Below, piece after piece: positions 6,440-13,492 of a stretch of DNA of 15,943 nucleotides (positions within the stretch are counted from its first letter, which is position 1; each line of letters begins with the position of its first letter). Position numbers and translations under genes: made by a program. The notes beneath the pieces were generated by a model. That model was not told where the DNA came from. It searched no databases and saw nothing but the letters and a program-made list of their open reading frames with translations. Where the stretch lies: positions 1-15,943 of the forward strand of contig JASIKQ010000134.1 in the NCBI GenBank assembly GCA_030049565.1, given 5' to 3'. This DNA is from Candidatus Sulfotelmatobacter sp. (lineage in GTDB: Bacteria; Acidobacteriota; Terriglobia; Terriglobales; Acidobacteriaceae).

Positions 6440-7459
6440 ATGCGCAAGGCAGCTTTGCTCTTCAATCCCGATTCCGGCGGACGCCGCGCCCGGCACCGCG
6501 CGCAACTCGAGTCGGTCTTAGCTTTGCTTCGCGGCGCAAAGGTTGAGGCTGAACTTCTTCTCACCGAGTCCGCTTCCCATGGGGAACAAGAGGCCCACCA
6601 AGCCATTCGCGATGGTTGCGACACTATTTTCGCCTGCGGCGGCGACGGCACCATTAATAACATTGCCCAGGTGCTGGCAAATACTCCCGTCGCCCTGGCC
6701 GTCTTGCCCATGGGCACCGCCAACGCGCTGGCCCACGATCTTGGGCTTCCGAAAAATGTTCTTGCTGCGGCGCAATCGGGCCTTCACGGCGTGCCGCGCC
6801 GCGTTGCGCTCGGCCACATACACTTTCTTGATCTCGCAGGCAAGCCCGCCGACCGCTTTTTCGTTGTCGCCGCCGGCGCCGGAGTGGATGCCCATCTCTT
6901 CTACAAGCTCTACGCCGCCCACAAGCAGCGTATGGGCATGGCAGCTTATTATGCGCAAGCGTGGCGCCTCTGGTTTACGCATCCCATGACCCGTTTCCAG
7001 ATTGATTTTGCCGAGAGCGGTTCCAGGGAAGCGCGCCGCGCTGAAGTCACCGAATTATTGGCCGTGCGCATCCGCAACTTTGGCGGCGTGCTGCGCGAAC
7101 TCGCTCCCGGAGCCTCGCTTGACCGCAACGATCTGCGGCTGGTTTGCTGCATCACCGCCAGCCGCAGCCGTTATTTCGCATACGTGGCGCGCGGATGGTT
7201 TGGGCGCGGATGGAAAATTCCCGGCATCGACCTGGCGCACAGCGAAAAGGTTTCGTGCAGCTATTTGCCGGTTTCACCCTCTACGGTTACAAGCGTTCCG
7301 CAGCAAAAGGTTTACGTTGAAGCCGATGGAGAACTGCTGGGCAGTCTGCCCGCAGAAATTGCTATCGTGCCGGACGCTCTCACCATTCTCGCTCCTCGCG
7401 CTGATCGTGCCGGCCGTGATCATGCAAACGCTGATCCTGCCAGTCCTAATCATGTATGA
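6440..7459 (+). CDS. Diacylglycerol/lipid kinase family protein (YegS/BmrU/DAGK type)
   Basis: A 339-residue member of the DAGK catalytic family, which transfers the gamma-phosphate of ATP to a lipid hydroxyl at the cytoplasmic membrane face. Visible motifs are NPDSGG near the N-terminus (9-14), the nucleotide-binding GGDGT (67-71) and PMGTANALAHDLGLP (90-104), followed by the beta-sandwich domain with VAAGAGVDAHLFY and a late VYVEADGELLGSLP. The natural family end is around TILAPR. The last 19 residues (ADRAGRDHANADPASPNHV) are encoded by a degenerate 15-bp tandem repeat and look like a recent extension. The lipid substrate cannot be told from sequence. The next gene begins 32 bases on, so they are probably co-transcribed. 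Confidence 0.92.
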   Translation: MRKAALLFNPDSGGRRARHRAQLESVLALLRGAKVEAELLLTESASHGEQEAHQAIRDGCDTIFACGGDGTINNIAQVLANTPVALAVLPMGTANALAHDLGLPKNVLAAAQSGLHGVPRRVALGHIHFLDLAGKPADRFFVVAAGAGVDAHLFYKLYAAHKQRMGMAAYYAQAWRLWFTHPMTRFQIDFAESGSREARRAEVTELLAVRIRNFGGVLRELAPGASLDRNDLRLVCCITASRSRYFAYVARGWFGRGWKIPGIDLAHSEKVSCSYLPVSPSTVTSVPQQKVYVEADGELLGSLPAEIAIVPDALTILAPRADRAGRDHANADPASPNHV

Positions 7460-7476
7460 CCCTGATCATGTAAGAA
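7401..7476 (+). repeat. Degenerate 15-bp tandem repeat spanning the lipid kinase stop codon
   Basis: CTGATCxTG-like cores recur at 7401, 7416, 7431, 7446 and 7462 (CTGATCGTG, GTGATCATG, CTGATCCTG, CTAATCATG, CTGATCATG), that is, every 15 bases with one 16. Three full units and part of a fourth encode five-residue steps ADRAG-RDHAN-ADPAS-PNHV; the rest lies after the TGA. Confidence 0.8.
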
Positions 7477-7491
7477 TAGATCGCTGATCGC

Positions 7492-8544
7492 TTGGAACCC
7501 ATCACTCACTTTCTGACCGGCGCTTGCATGGGGCGCGCCGGGCTAAACCGCAAGACGGCACTGGCAACGGCCACCCTCACGCTCGCCGCCGAGGCGCCCG
7601 ATCTCGACATTCTCGGCCGGTTCGGCGGGCCGGCATTCGGCTTCGCCCATCATCGCGGCTTTACCCATTCTTTCCTCGGAGTTCCTATCGACGCCGCCGT
7701 GGTGCTCGGCTTTATTTATCTGATCTGGCGATTGCGCGGACGCAAAACGAAAAATCCCGGCCTGCCGCCGCGCTGGGGATTGCTCTTCTTCTACGCCTGC
7801 CTGGCCGGCTTCAGCCACATTCTGCTTGATTTTACGAATAACTACGGCGTGCGCCCTTTCTGGCCGTTTTCCGAGAAGTGGTATTCGTGGGATATCGTTT
7901 TCATTTTCGAGCCCGTGCTTTTCGCCATGTTGCTGCTCGGACTAATCGTTCCGCCATTGTTCTCTCTGATCGACCGCGAAATCGGCGCGCACACGCGCCA
8001 ACCGCGCGGACGAGTCGCAGCCACGCTTGCACTAATCGGAATGGTGCTCTTATGGGGCGTGCGCGATTTCGAACATCGGCGTGCGGTTAACGCCCTTGCC
8101 GCACGCACCTACCAGGGCGTGGATCCGTTGCGCGCTTCCGCCTATCCCGCGATGACCGATCCATTTCGCTGGTATGGAGTGGTGGAAACTCCCGCGTTCT
8201 TCGCGCTCGCCCCGGTCAATTCGCTCGGCCCCGAGGTCGATCCAGAAAATAGCCTCGACATACGCTACAAGCCGGAAGAGACTCCGATCACGCTAGCTGC
8301 GAAGAAATCTTATCTCGGTCGCGTTTATCTCGATTGGGCGAAGTATCCGATCACCGAGACCGAAGAACTTCCCGATGGCGGATACATTGTTTGGTTTCAG
8401 GATTTGCGTTTTGCGGGACTGCCGCGCGTGTTTGGCCGCCGCAGCCAGCGCGGCCCGCTTAGCGCAGGAGTGCGGCTCGATAAGAATCTCCATGTGGTTG
8501 GCGATGTCTACCCTACGGGCGAGACGTATCCGGAGCCGGACTGA
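7492..8544 (+). CDS. YdjM-like membrane-bound metal-dependent hydrolase (DUF457 family)
   Basis: A 350-residue inner-membrane protein. The N-terminus has the family motifs: THFLTG (5-10), PDLDIL (36-41), HHRGFTHS (53-60) and HILLDFTNNYG (109-119). Their His and Asp residues are presumed metal ligands. Hydrophobic helices lie near 63-80, 96-112, 135-158 and 174-191. The remaining 150 residues form a soluble domain, probably extracytoplasmic, with no motif I recognise. The start is TTG at 7492, where MEPITHFLTG matches the usual family N-terminus; no strong ribosome-binding site precedes it. It closely follows the lipid kinase gene. The substrate of the family is not known to me. Confidence 0.85.
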   Translation: MEPITHFLTGACMGRAGLNRKTALATATLTLAAEAPDLDILGRFGGPAFGFAHHRGFTHSFLGVPIDAAVVLGFIYLIWRLRGRKTKNPGLPPRWGLLFFYACLAGFSHILLDFTNNYGVRPFWPFSEKWYSWDIVFIFEPVLFAMLLLGLIVPPLFSLIDREIGAHTRQPRGRVAATLALIGMVLLWGVRDFEHRRAVNALAARTYQGVDPLRASAYPAMTDPFRWYGVVETPAFFALAPVNSLGPEVDPENSLDIRYKPEETPITLAAKKSYLGRVYLDWAKYPITETEELPDGGYIVWFQDLRFAGLPRVFGRRSQRGPLSAGVRLDKNLHVVGDVYPTGETYPEPD

Positions 8545-8652
8545 AAAAGGCGCGGGCGTATCGCCGACTGTCGTGGCATCTCGCCGCACCGCCGAAACTG
8601 CTAGGCAGTGTCCTTGCGCGCTATTGAGACCCTGCCAACCTCCAGCGCCCGC

Positions 8653-8682
8653 TTGACGTACCTGCCCCACCGCGCCCAGAAT
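8653..8682 (+). promoter_or_regulatory. Candidate sigma-70-type promoter for the DUF6580 gene
   Basis: TTGACG (8653-8658), an 18-base spacer and CAGAAT (8677-8682), ending 23 bases before the ATG at 8706. The -35 is good and the -10 moderate. It is the only clear element in the 155-base gap between this gene and the hydrolase gene before it. Confidence 0.4.
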
Positions 8683-8705
8683 AATGTTTCAGTTGCGAGG
8701 TGCTC

Positions 8706-9269
8706 ATGCTGCCTTATATCTTCGTCCTGCTCGCCATAGCAGTCCGCTTTTTGCCCTTCGCGGGGCCGTTGAATGTTCTGCCGCATGCTTGGCACTTTAC
8801 GCCGCTGGCGGGCTCGCTTCTGTTCTTCGGAGCGCGCGGTTCAAAACGCCAGATGTGGGTACCTCTGGTATTGTTCGCCGCGACCGATGTCGTCCTCACC
8901 AAATTCATCTACGCTTATAGTTTTTCCTGGGATCAACTCGTAACCTGGGCGTGGTACGCGGCAATTCTGTGGCTGGGGACGAACCTGCGAGAAAAATCCG
9001 GTCCCGTGCGCGTGATCGGCGCGGCGCTTGCCAGTTCAGTTTCTTTTTTCCTGATCAGCAACTTCGCGGTTTGGGCGGCCTGGCCGAATATGTATCCACG
9101 AGGGTTGCATGGCCTGATGATGTCTTACGCCGCCGGACTGCCGTTTTTCCGGGGCACGGTCGAGGGCGATTTATTCTTTTCGGCCGCCTTTTTTGGCATG
9201 CCGGTGTTCTTGATGGTGCTCTCCCGCTGGATGCACAAAACCAGCGACGACCACATCGCGGCCGCCTAG
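8706..9269 (+). CDS. DUF6580 family integral membrane protein (putative transporter-like)
   Basis: A 187-residue hydrophobic protein with about five to six membrane segments (residues 3-18, 32-43, 50-66, 78-92, 104-124 and 157-173). Recognisable blocks are NVLPHAWHFTPLAGSLLFFGAR, ATDVVLTKFIYAYSFSWDQ, WAWYAAILWLGTNLR and SNFAVWAAWPNMYP. They match the family named DUF6580, whose function is undetermined and for which transport has been suggested. I place the start at ATG 8706, with GAGG at 8697-8700, rather than the GTG at 8700 that overlaps this site. The gene is convergent with the VTT-domain gene and only 3 bases separate the two stop codons; no terminator is visible there. Confidence 0.82.
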   Translation: MLPYIFVLLAIAVRFLPFAGPLNVLPHAWHFTPLAGSLLFFGARGSKRQMWVPLVLFAATDVVLTKFIYAYSFSWDQLVTWAWYAAILWLGTNLREKSGPVRVIGAALASSVSFFLISNFAVWAAWPNMYPRGLHGLMMSYAAGLPFFRGTVEGDLFFSAAFFGMPVFLMVLSRWMHKTSDDHIAAA

Positions 9270-9272
9270 AAT

Positions 9273-9896
9273 TCACGCACTCGTCTGATCCTTGCGTTTC
9301 CTGCTGCGCCGCATCAGCAACCAAACCAATAATCCGCCCGCAATCGCTCCGATTGCCCACGCCAGATGCCGGCGGAGCAAATTTCCCATCAGGCCGACAA
9401 TCCGCGGGCCGAACCACAACACCAACAGCGAAAGCACGAGAAAACGCACAAATCGTCCCGCAAAAATCGCTGCCGCAAAATCTCGAAAGCGCATTTCGAA
9501 CACGGCCGCGCCCAGAACAAAAATTTTAAAGGGCATGGGCGGAGGCAACATTCCGGGAAACATCAGGGCCCAGAATTCATGCCGCTCAAACGAGCGGTGA
9601 ATCTGTTGAAAGCGTTCTTCTGAAATGCGCTTGCGCAGCACTTTTTCTCCGCCCGCGTATCCGATCAGATAAAGCGGAACGCTGCCCAGCACCGAACCCA
9701 GCGACGCCATGATCACATAGAAGAGCATGCGCTTGCGGTCCTGATACACATAGGTGGCTACCATGGCATCGACCGGCATGCCCAGCAACGCGGAATCCGC
9801 AAATGCGATCGCGAATGGCCCCCAGATTCCGAGGACTCGCAGCAGTCCCCAGACCCACGCGGTGTACCTCGCCAGAATGCGCCCGATAGTTGTCAA
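9273..9896 (-). CDS. VTT-domain (DedA/YqaA-type) membrane protein
   Basis: A 207-residue integral membrane protein of the VTT (SNARE-associated/DedA-like) class, implicated in lipid scrambling and envelope homeostasis. Characteristic features are the re-entrant-loop region GPFAIAFADSALLGMPVDAM (26-45), GSVLGSVPLYLIGYAGG (67-83), the Arg/Pro region HEFWALMFPGMLPPPMPFKIFVLGAAVFEM (106-135), and a late helix AGRFVRFLVL. A final transmembrane helix (179-195) is followed by a basic tail. The TTG at 9896 is chosen because an in-frame stop lies close upstream (9909-9911) and the next Met is at residue 40, inside the fold. It is divergent from the metallophosphoesterase gene. The specific lipid substrate is not deducible. 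Confidence 0.82.
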   Translation of the reverse strand: MTTIGRILARYTAWVWGLLRVLGIWGPFAIAFADSALLGMPVDAMVATYVYQDRKRMLFYVIMASLGSVLGSVPLYLIGYAGGEKVLRKRISEERFQQIHRSFERHEFWALMFPGMLPPPMPFKIFVLGAAVFEMRFRDFAAAIFAGRFVRFLVLSLLVLWFGPRIVGLMGNLLRRHLAWAIGAIAGGLLVWLLMRRSRKRKDQTSA

Positions 9897-9938
9897 ACGA
9901 AATTCAGTCTACGTTAAAAGCACCTTGGTATTCACATG

Positions 9939-9983
9939 GCTGAAATATTCTGCATTTGAAGCGAAAAATCGCAGTGTTTCAGC
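9939..9983. other. Imperfect 45-base hairpin in the divergent intergenic region
   Basis: The outer arms GCTGAAA (9939-9945) and TTTCAGC (9977-9983) are perfect complements. An inner stem pairs CTGCATTT with AAATCGCAG with one bulged base. It lies 43 bases upstream of the VTT gene start and about 115 bases before the metallophosphoesterase gene, so it could be an operator or an RNA structure. No function is assigned. Confidence 0.4.
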
Positions 9984-10009
9984 GCAATCAAGGCTATGTT
10001 GACCGCAAC

Positions 10010-10074
10010 GTTACTACAGTTACTTCCCTAGTTACCATGCACCAATTTTGATGCAATATTCATCGACCTGTAAC
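10010..10074 (+). promoter_or_regulatory. Repeated GTTAC motifs upstream of the metallophosphoesterase gene
   Basis: GTTAC occurs three times in direct orientation (10010-10014, 10019-10023, 10031-10035). It occurs once inverted as GTAAC (10070-10074), overlapping the candidate -10 box. This arrangement could bind a regulator, but five-base motifs recur by chance. Confidence 0.25.
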
Positions 10075-10076
10075 AT
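10048..10076 (+). promoter_or_regulatory. Sigma-70-type promoter for the metallophosphoesterase/GT2 pair
   Basis: TTGATG (10048-10053), a 17-base spacer and TAACAT (10071-10076). Transcription would begin near 10083, leaving a leader of about 14 bases before the ATG at 10097. Confidence 0.6.
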
Positions 10077-10096
10077 CGTCTTGCTACAAATGGAGC

Positions 10097-10906
10097 ATGG
10101 ATCCGCATGCCTACAACACGCTGATCCTCTCCGACCTGCACCTGGGTGCAGAGACGAGTCATGCTCGCGAGGCGACCCAGGTTCTCAAGCAAAACTGCTT
10201 CAAGCGCCTGATTCTGCTGGGCGACATTTTTGCCGATCTCAACTTCGCGCGCCTCACCAAAGATCACTGGAAATTTCTCGGCTATATTCGCAAGCTATCG
10301 AATCCCAAACGCAATATTGAGGTCGTCTGGGTTGAGGGCAATCACGATCACGGCCTCACCGACATCATGTCGCATTTGGTGGGCGTGCGCGTCTATCAGC
10401 ATTACGAATGGTTGTATGACGGGCGTCGCCACATTGCGATTCACGGGCATCAATTCGACGGCTTCCAAGTAAACAATCTGCGGCTCAGCTCCGTGGGAAC
10501 GTCGCTGTATCTGCTTCTGCAAAAACTGGATTTCAAGAGCAAGCCTATTGTGCGGCTCATTGACCGGCTGAACACGCGCTGGCTGCGGATGTCAACGAAA
10601 GTTTCGTCCGGAGCCTTGCACTACGCGTGCCAGCACGATGCCGACCGCATTTTCTGCGGCCACACGCATGAAGCCATCCATGTGGAAGAAGACCGAATTC
10701 ACTACTACAACACAGGCGGCTGGGTTGATTCCCGCCTGACATACGTTACGGTTGACGAGCAAGGAGTGTGCATCCATGAATACAACGAACGAACTGACGA
10801 TCGTGATTCCAGCCAAGAACGAGGCGAAATTGATCCCTCGTTTGCTGACTTCGCTGACCAAGCAGGACTACTCGAAGATGCCGAGTACGAAAGTGTTGGT
10901 CGCTGA
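10097..10906 (+). CDS. LpxH-like metallophosphoesterase (UDP-2,3-diacylglucosamine pyrophosphatase family)
   Basis: A 269-residue calcineurin-like phosphoesterase of the UDP-2,3-diacylglucosamine hydrolase group. All five metal-site motifs are present: DLHLG (13-17, with D13 and H15), GDIFAD (42-47), GNHDH (81-85), HGHQFD (116-121) and CGHTH (187-191). The fold is complete by about residue 227 (YYNTGGWVDSRLTYVTVDEQ and a few more). The last 43 residues are Asp/Glu/Ser-rich and are encoded by DNA that in another frame is the start of the glycosyltransferase gene. True LpxH hydrolyses UDP-diacylglucosamine in lipid A synthesis, but homologues of this subgroup often act elsewhere, so the substrate is uncertain. 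Pairing with GT2 suggests envelope glycolipid or polysaccharide metabolism. Confidence 0.88.
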   Translation: MDPHAYNTLILSDLHLGAETSHAREATQVLKQNCFKRLILLGDIFADLNFARLTKDHWKFLGYIRKLSNPKRNIEVVWVEGNHDHGLTDIMSHLVGVRVYQHYEWLYDGRRHIAIHGHQFDGFQVNNLRLSSVGTSLYLLLQKLDFKSKPIVRLIDRLNTRWLRMSTKVSSGALHYACQHDADRIFCGHTHEAIHVEEDRIHYYNTGGWVDSRLTYVTVDEQGVCIHEYNERTDDRDSSQERGEIDPSFADFADQAGLLEDAEYESVGR

Positions 10907-11495
10907 CGCCAACTCAACCGACGGCACGCCTGAAATCGTCATGAGCTTTCGCGACCGGCTGAACGTGAGCGTGGTCCGCGGGGGAACGCCCTCGGTTGGG
11001 CGCAATCTGGGGGCCGCGCACGCCGACAGCAAATACGTTCTTTTCATCGATGCCGACATTGAGCCGGCGCACCCTTCCGTCATTCGCCGCGCCGTCGAAC
11101 TGGCGCAGCGCAAGCAGCTCCACTGCGTCACCACCAACATTCTTTGCCGCGACGGCAACTGGATCGACAAGCTGCTCTACGCGGGCAACGATTTATTTCA
11201 ATACCTCTCGTACCTGCATCGCCCCTTCGCGACCGGAATGTTCATGCTTTTCGACCTGCAAAAATTTCGCGAGCTGCGCGGCTTTCACGAGCAAGTCCTG
11301 TTCGCTGAAGATTACCTGCTCAGCCAGCAGGTCGACCGCAAGCGGTTTGGTATTGTTCGTGGCGACGTTTACACCACCAACCGGCGCTTCCAGAAGATGG
11401 GACATCTGCGCGTAGGATGGCTGTTCCTGAAAACCGCGATGAATTACTGGAACCCGAATTATTTTCTGCGCGATCACAAGTACTGGCAGACTTAG
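10776..11495 (+). CDS. Glycosyltransferase family 2
   Basis: A 239-residue GT-A fold enzyme that transfers sugar from a nucleotide sugar. It starts with the family-typical LTIVIPAKNEAKLIPRLLTSL (residues 7-27), then VLVADANSTDGT (40-51), the metal-binding DxD as IDAD (91-94), and a FAEDYLL motif (177-182) with the probable catalytic acid. A hydrophobic stretch near the C-terminus may contact the membrane. I choose ATG 10776, with AAGGAG at 10761-10766, rather than an upstream in-frame start at 10752. It begins inside the metallophosphoesterase gene (131-base overlap, +1 frame), so the two are very likely co-transcribed and possibly translationally linked. Acceptor and donor sugars are unknown. 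Confidence 0.88.
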   Translation: MNTTNELTIVIPAKNEAKLIPRLLTSLTKQDYSKMPSTKVLVADANSTDGTPEIVMSFRDRLNVSVVRGGTPSVGRNLGAAHADSKYVLFIDADIEPAHPSVIRRAVELAQRKQLHCVTTNILCRDGNWIDKLLYAGNDLFQYLSYLHRPFATGMFMLFDLQKFRELRGFHEQVLFAEDYLLSQQVDRKRFGIVRGDVYTTNRRFQKMGHLRVGWLFLKTAMNYWNPNYFLRDHKYWQT

Positions 11496-11545
11496 TACAA
11501 GGACGCTTTCGGGCGAGAACCTACAATTTTTGTTCGTGGCCACAA

Positions 11546-11580
11546 AAACAGGATTCCGGTCAACCAACCGGGTCCTGTTT
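11546..11580. terminator. Hairpin terminator between convergent GT2 and SET genes
   Basis: AAACAGGA (11546-11553) pairs with TCCTGTTT (11573-11580), and inside it CCGGT pairs with ACCGG around a six-base loop. On the minus strand the stem runs straight into TTTTTGTGG, a good rho-independent signal for the SET gene, whose stop codon (11560-11562) lies in the hairpin. On the plus strand TTTGCATTT follows, giving weaker termination after GT2. Confidence 0.8.
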
Positions 11581-12144
11581 GCATTTGCTGGTCGCAATCT
11601 GTTTTTGCTGCGACTTCGACCCCTTCCGCCGCGCTTTGCGCCGCATCTTCGCCATCCACTCGGGCGAGTACATGGTTCCGCGGCATTTCGGTGAGCCGCA
11701 TTGGCAGGGTGCAGGCGCCTCATCGTCGTACAGGTTGTAATCCCAGACAAGCTCCTCGCCCGCAGCGATATCTCGCAGCGCGAAGATCCAGGCGCGATTG
11801 TTTATCTCATCGATCTCACAGTTGGGATCGCAAGAGTGATTCAGGAAAGCGCCCAGGCCCTCGCCATCGATCACGGTCTTGCCATCCTCCAGGCCGTACA
11901 GATAAGTGCGCGGCGCGCCATCATAGAGCCGGTCGGCTTCTTCAGGAGTAAGGTGCGGCCCCGCATATTCCACGATGCACACGCCTTTGCGAATGGAGGT
12001 AGTTGTAAACACCCCGATCGCGTGAATATGCGAGGGGCGAACGACCAGGGGCATAAAACTAATTTCGCACGCCGTAGACGTTGAAGGAAAGTCGCATACA
12101 CGCTGGGTTCGTTCACGGCAGGGGTAGCGCACGAGCTGCTTCAT
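11560..12144 (-). CDS. SET-domain protein-lysine methyltransferase homologue with post-SET Cys motif
   Basis: A 194-residue bacterial SET protein. Such enzymes transfer methyl groups from S-adenosylmethionine to lysine side chains. Motifs are IHAIGVFTTTSIRKGVCIVEY (40-60), FLNHSCDPNCE (100-110, the cofactor- and substrate-binding NHSC), GEELVWDYN (129-137) and a post-SET zinc motif CQCGSPKCRG (147-156). The tail is strongly basic (MRRKARRKGSKSQQKQ). ATG 12144 has GGAG five bases upstream. An internal Met at residue 31 (MPLVVRPSH) would match the usual bacterial N-terminus better but has no ribosome-binding site. It starts 13 bases after the trehalase gene stop, so it is probably the distal gene of that unit. 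The target protein is unknown. Confidence 0.9.
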   Translation of the reverse strand: MKQLVRYPCRERTQRVCDFPSTSTACEISFMPLVVRPSHIHAIGVFTTTSIRKGVCIVEYAGPHLTPEEADRLYDGAPRTYLYGLEDGKTVIDGEGLGAFLNHSCDPNCEIDEINNRAWIFALRDIAAGEELVWDYNLYDDEAPAPCQCGSPKCRGTMYSPEWMAKMRRKARRKGSKSQQKQIATSKCKQDPVG

Positions 12145-12157
12145 TGAATCTCCGGGA

Positions 12158-13492
12158 TCATTCCGCTGGCAAAGGCGCTGTCTGCTCCTTCGCGAGCCGT
12201 TGCTCCAACGTGGTTGGCAAGGCGTGCAGCAGTTCCAGAAATGCGGCGTTAGTCCAGCCGAAGCCTACGACGTTCATGGGATAGCCGAGTTCGGCATGGG
12301 CTTCAGAAGAACGAGCGACCACATTATATTTTTCGCGGATGTTGCCGTCGCGCCGGAACTTCTCAGCCACCATCGACAACAATTTGTAGGAAATACGATC
12401 GGCATCCGCATTAAAGCCGTAGCGGCGCAATCCTTCGACAGCAAGAAGATTGATATTTCCCCAGCCGTAGGGCAGGTCCCATTGCGCACCGCTGTCCGTG
12501 ATGCTCATGGCCAATCCGCCGGCCTCCTCGAAAATAGGCAGGTTCTTCTCAACCGCCTTCGCCTGGTCTGGAGTGGCCAGCCCCACCCATAGCGGATAAA
12601 AGGTCGTGGCGTAGCGATAGGAGGACCTCTGCCGCGTCTGAAAATTGAAATCGAAAAAAAGGCCGGATGTCGCGTCCCACAAATATTGAATGATCAGGTT
12701 CTTGCGCTTTTCTGCGCGCTCGCTCCATTTCTTAGCTTCCGCGGGACGCCCCAACCAGTGGCTGATCTGCTCCAGATCCTTTTCCGTCTTATACAGCAAG
12801 CTGTTCAGGCAAACAGGCGCAAAATGGTGTGTCGCCGCGCCAAAAGGGCCGAAGCGGAAACTTACGTCGAAGCCCGACTCGCGCATGGAGCGGTCGCCTT
12901 TATAGTAGTCACCGCTGAGCCGGAACTGGCGCGGGTTCTCGCACTTGCTCGCGAGGGAAGAGGAAACCTCACAGACCTGCTGCGTGTAAACCGCACCCAG
13001 ACCATCTTTCGTGCCTGGCCGATTTTCGATGATGTAACCATCCGCTTCCGAGGGATGGAAGAAAAAATATTCCGCGACTTTGCGGTAATATCCAGCCTCG
13101 TCTTTCAAAGCCTCAGGAGCCGGGCCCTCGCCGAAATCGTAATAGCGGGAAAGGCCGGTGTCGCCGGCGCGATGTGGATCGCGGTTCCACATGTCATAAT
13201 CTTTTTCTATGTCGCGGTAGGCCCTTGCCAGCCACTCTAAATCGCCATGGCCCGATTTCTGCATGGCGTCGTAGACGGCAATAACCATTGAACTCAGAAA
13301 TGGCGGCTGCGATCGCGTCAGGTAGTAAGTGCGATTCGCGTTGAGCACGTCGCCATAATGTTCGACTTCAAAGAAGAAGTTCCCGACCATGCCGCGAGCC
13401 ATCTCGATCCGGCCTTCGCGCAGCAAGCCGCGAATAATGAAGTAGCTATCCCAGCCATTACATTTCGTTGAAGCGGCCGCCGGGCACGACAT
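12158..13492 (-). CDS. C-terminal open frame of the split trehalase (catalytic part)
   Basis: The frame is open from TTG 13552, with an internal ATG at 13492 (MSCPAAASTKC, an out-of-frame reading of PGGRFNEM). Genuine trehalase sequence begins only at GWDSYF. It holds both catalytic regions of GH37 but lacks the signal peptide and the first half of signature 1. Without frame restoration it would not be exported, and it has no evident ribosome-binding site of its own. Confidence 0.55.
   Translation of the reverse strand: MSCPAAASTKCNGWDSYFIIRGLLREGRIEMARGMVGNFFFEVEHYGDVLNANRTYYLTRSQPPFLSSMVIAVYDAMQKSGHGDLEWLARAYRDIEKDYDMWNRDPHRAGDTGLSRYYDFGEGPAPEALKDEAGYYRKVAEYFFFHPSEADGYIIENRPGTKDGLGAVYTQQVCEVSSSLASKCENPRQFRLSGDYYKGDRSMRESGFDVSFRFGPFGAATHHFAPVCLNSLLYKTEKDLEQISHWLGRPAEAKKWSERAEKRKNLIIQYLWDATSGLFFDFNFQTRQRSSYRYATTFYPLWVGLATPDQAKAVEKNLPIFEEAGGLAMSITDSGAQWDLPYGWGNINLLAVEGLRRYGFNADADRISYKLLSMVAEKFRRDGNIREKYNVVARSSEAHAELGYPMNVVGFGWTNAAFLELLHALPTTLEQRLAKEQTAPLPAE

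Noticed and set aside
7401..7476. CRISPR array
   Set aside because: The 15-base period has no separate spacers, and units are degenerate and partly coding; it is a tandem minisatellite. No cas genes are present.
8597..8609. ACTGC-TAG-GCAGT hairpin after the YdjM-like gene as a terminator
   Set aside because: The stem is only 5 bp and no T-run follows.
12686..13240. 184-aa plus-strand open frame
   Set aside because: Antisense to conserved trehalase coding sequence with no recognisable protein features.
13455..13465. Programmed +1 frameshift in the trehalase gene
   Set aside because: No slippery codon plus Shine-Dalgarno-like stimulator resembling prfB is visible beside the TAA, and the lesion splits a universally conserved motif, so a mutation or read error is simpler.
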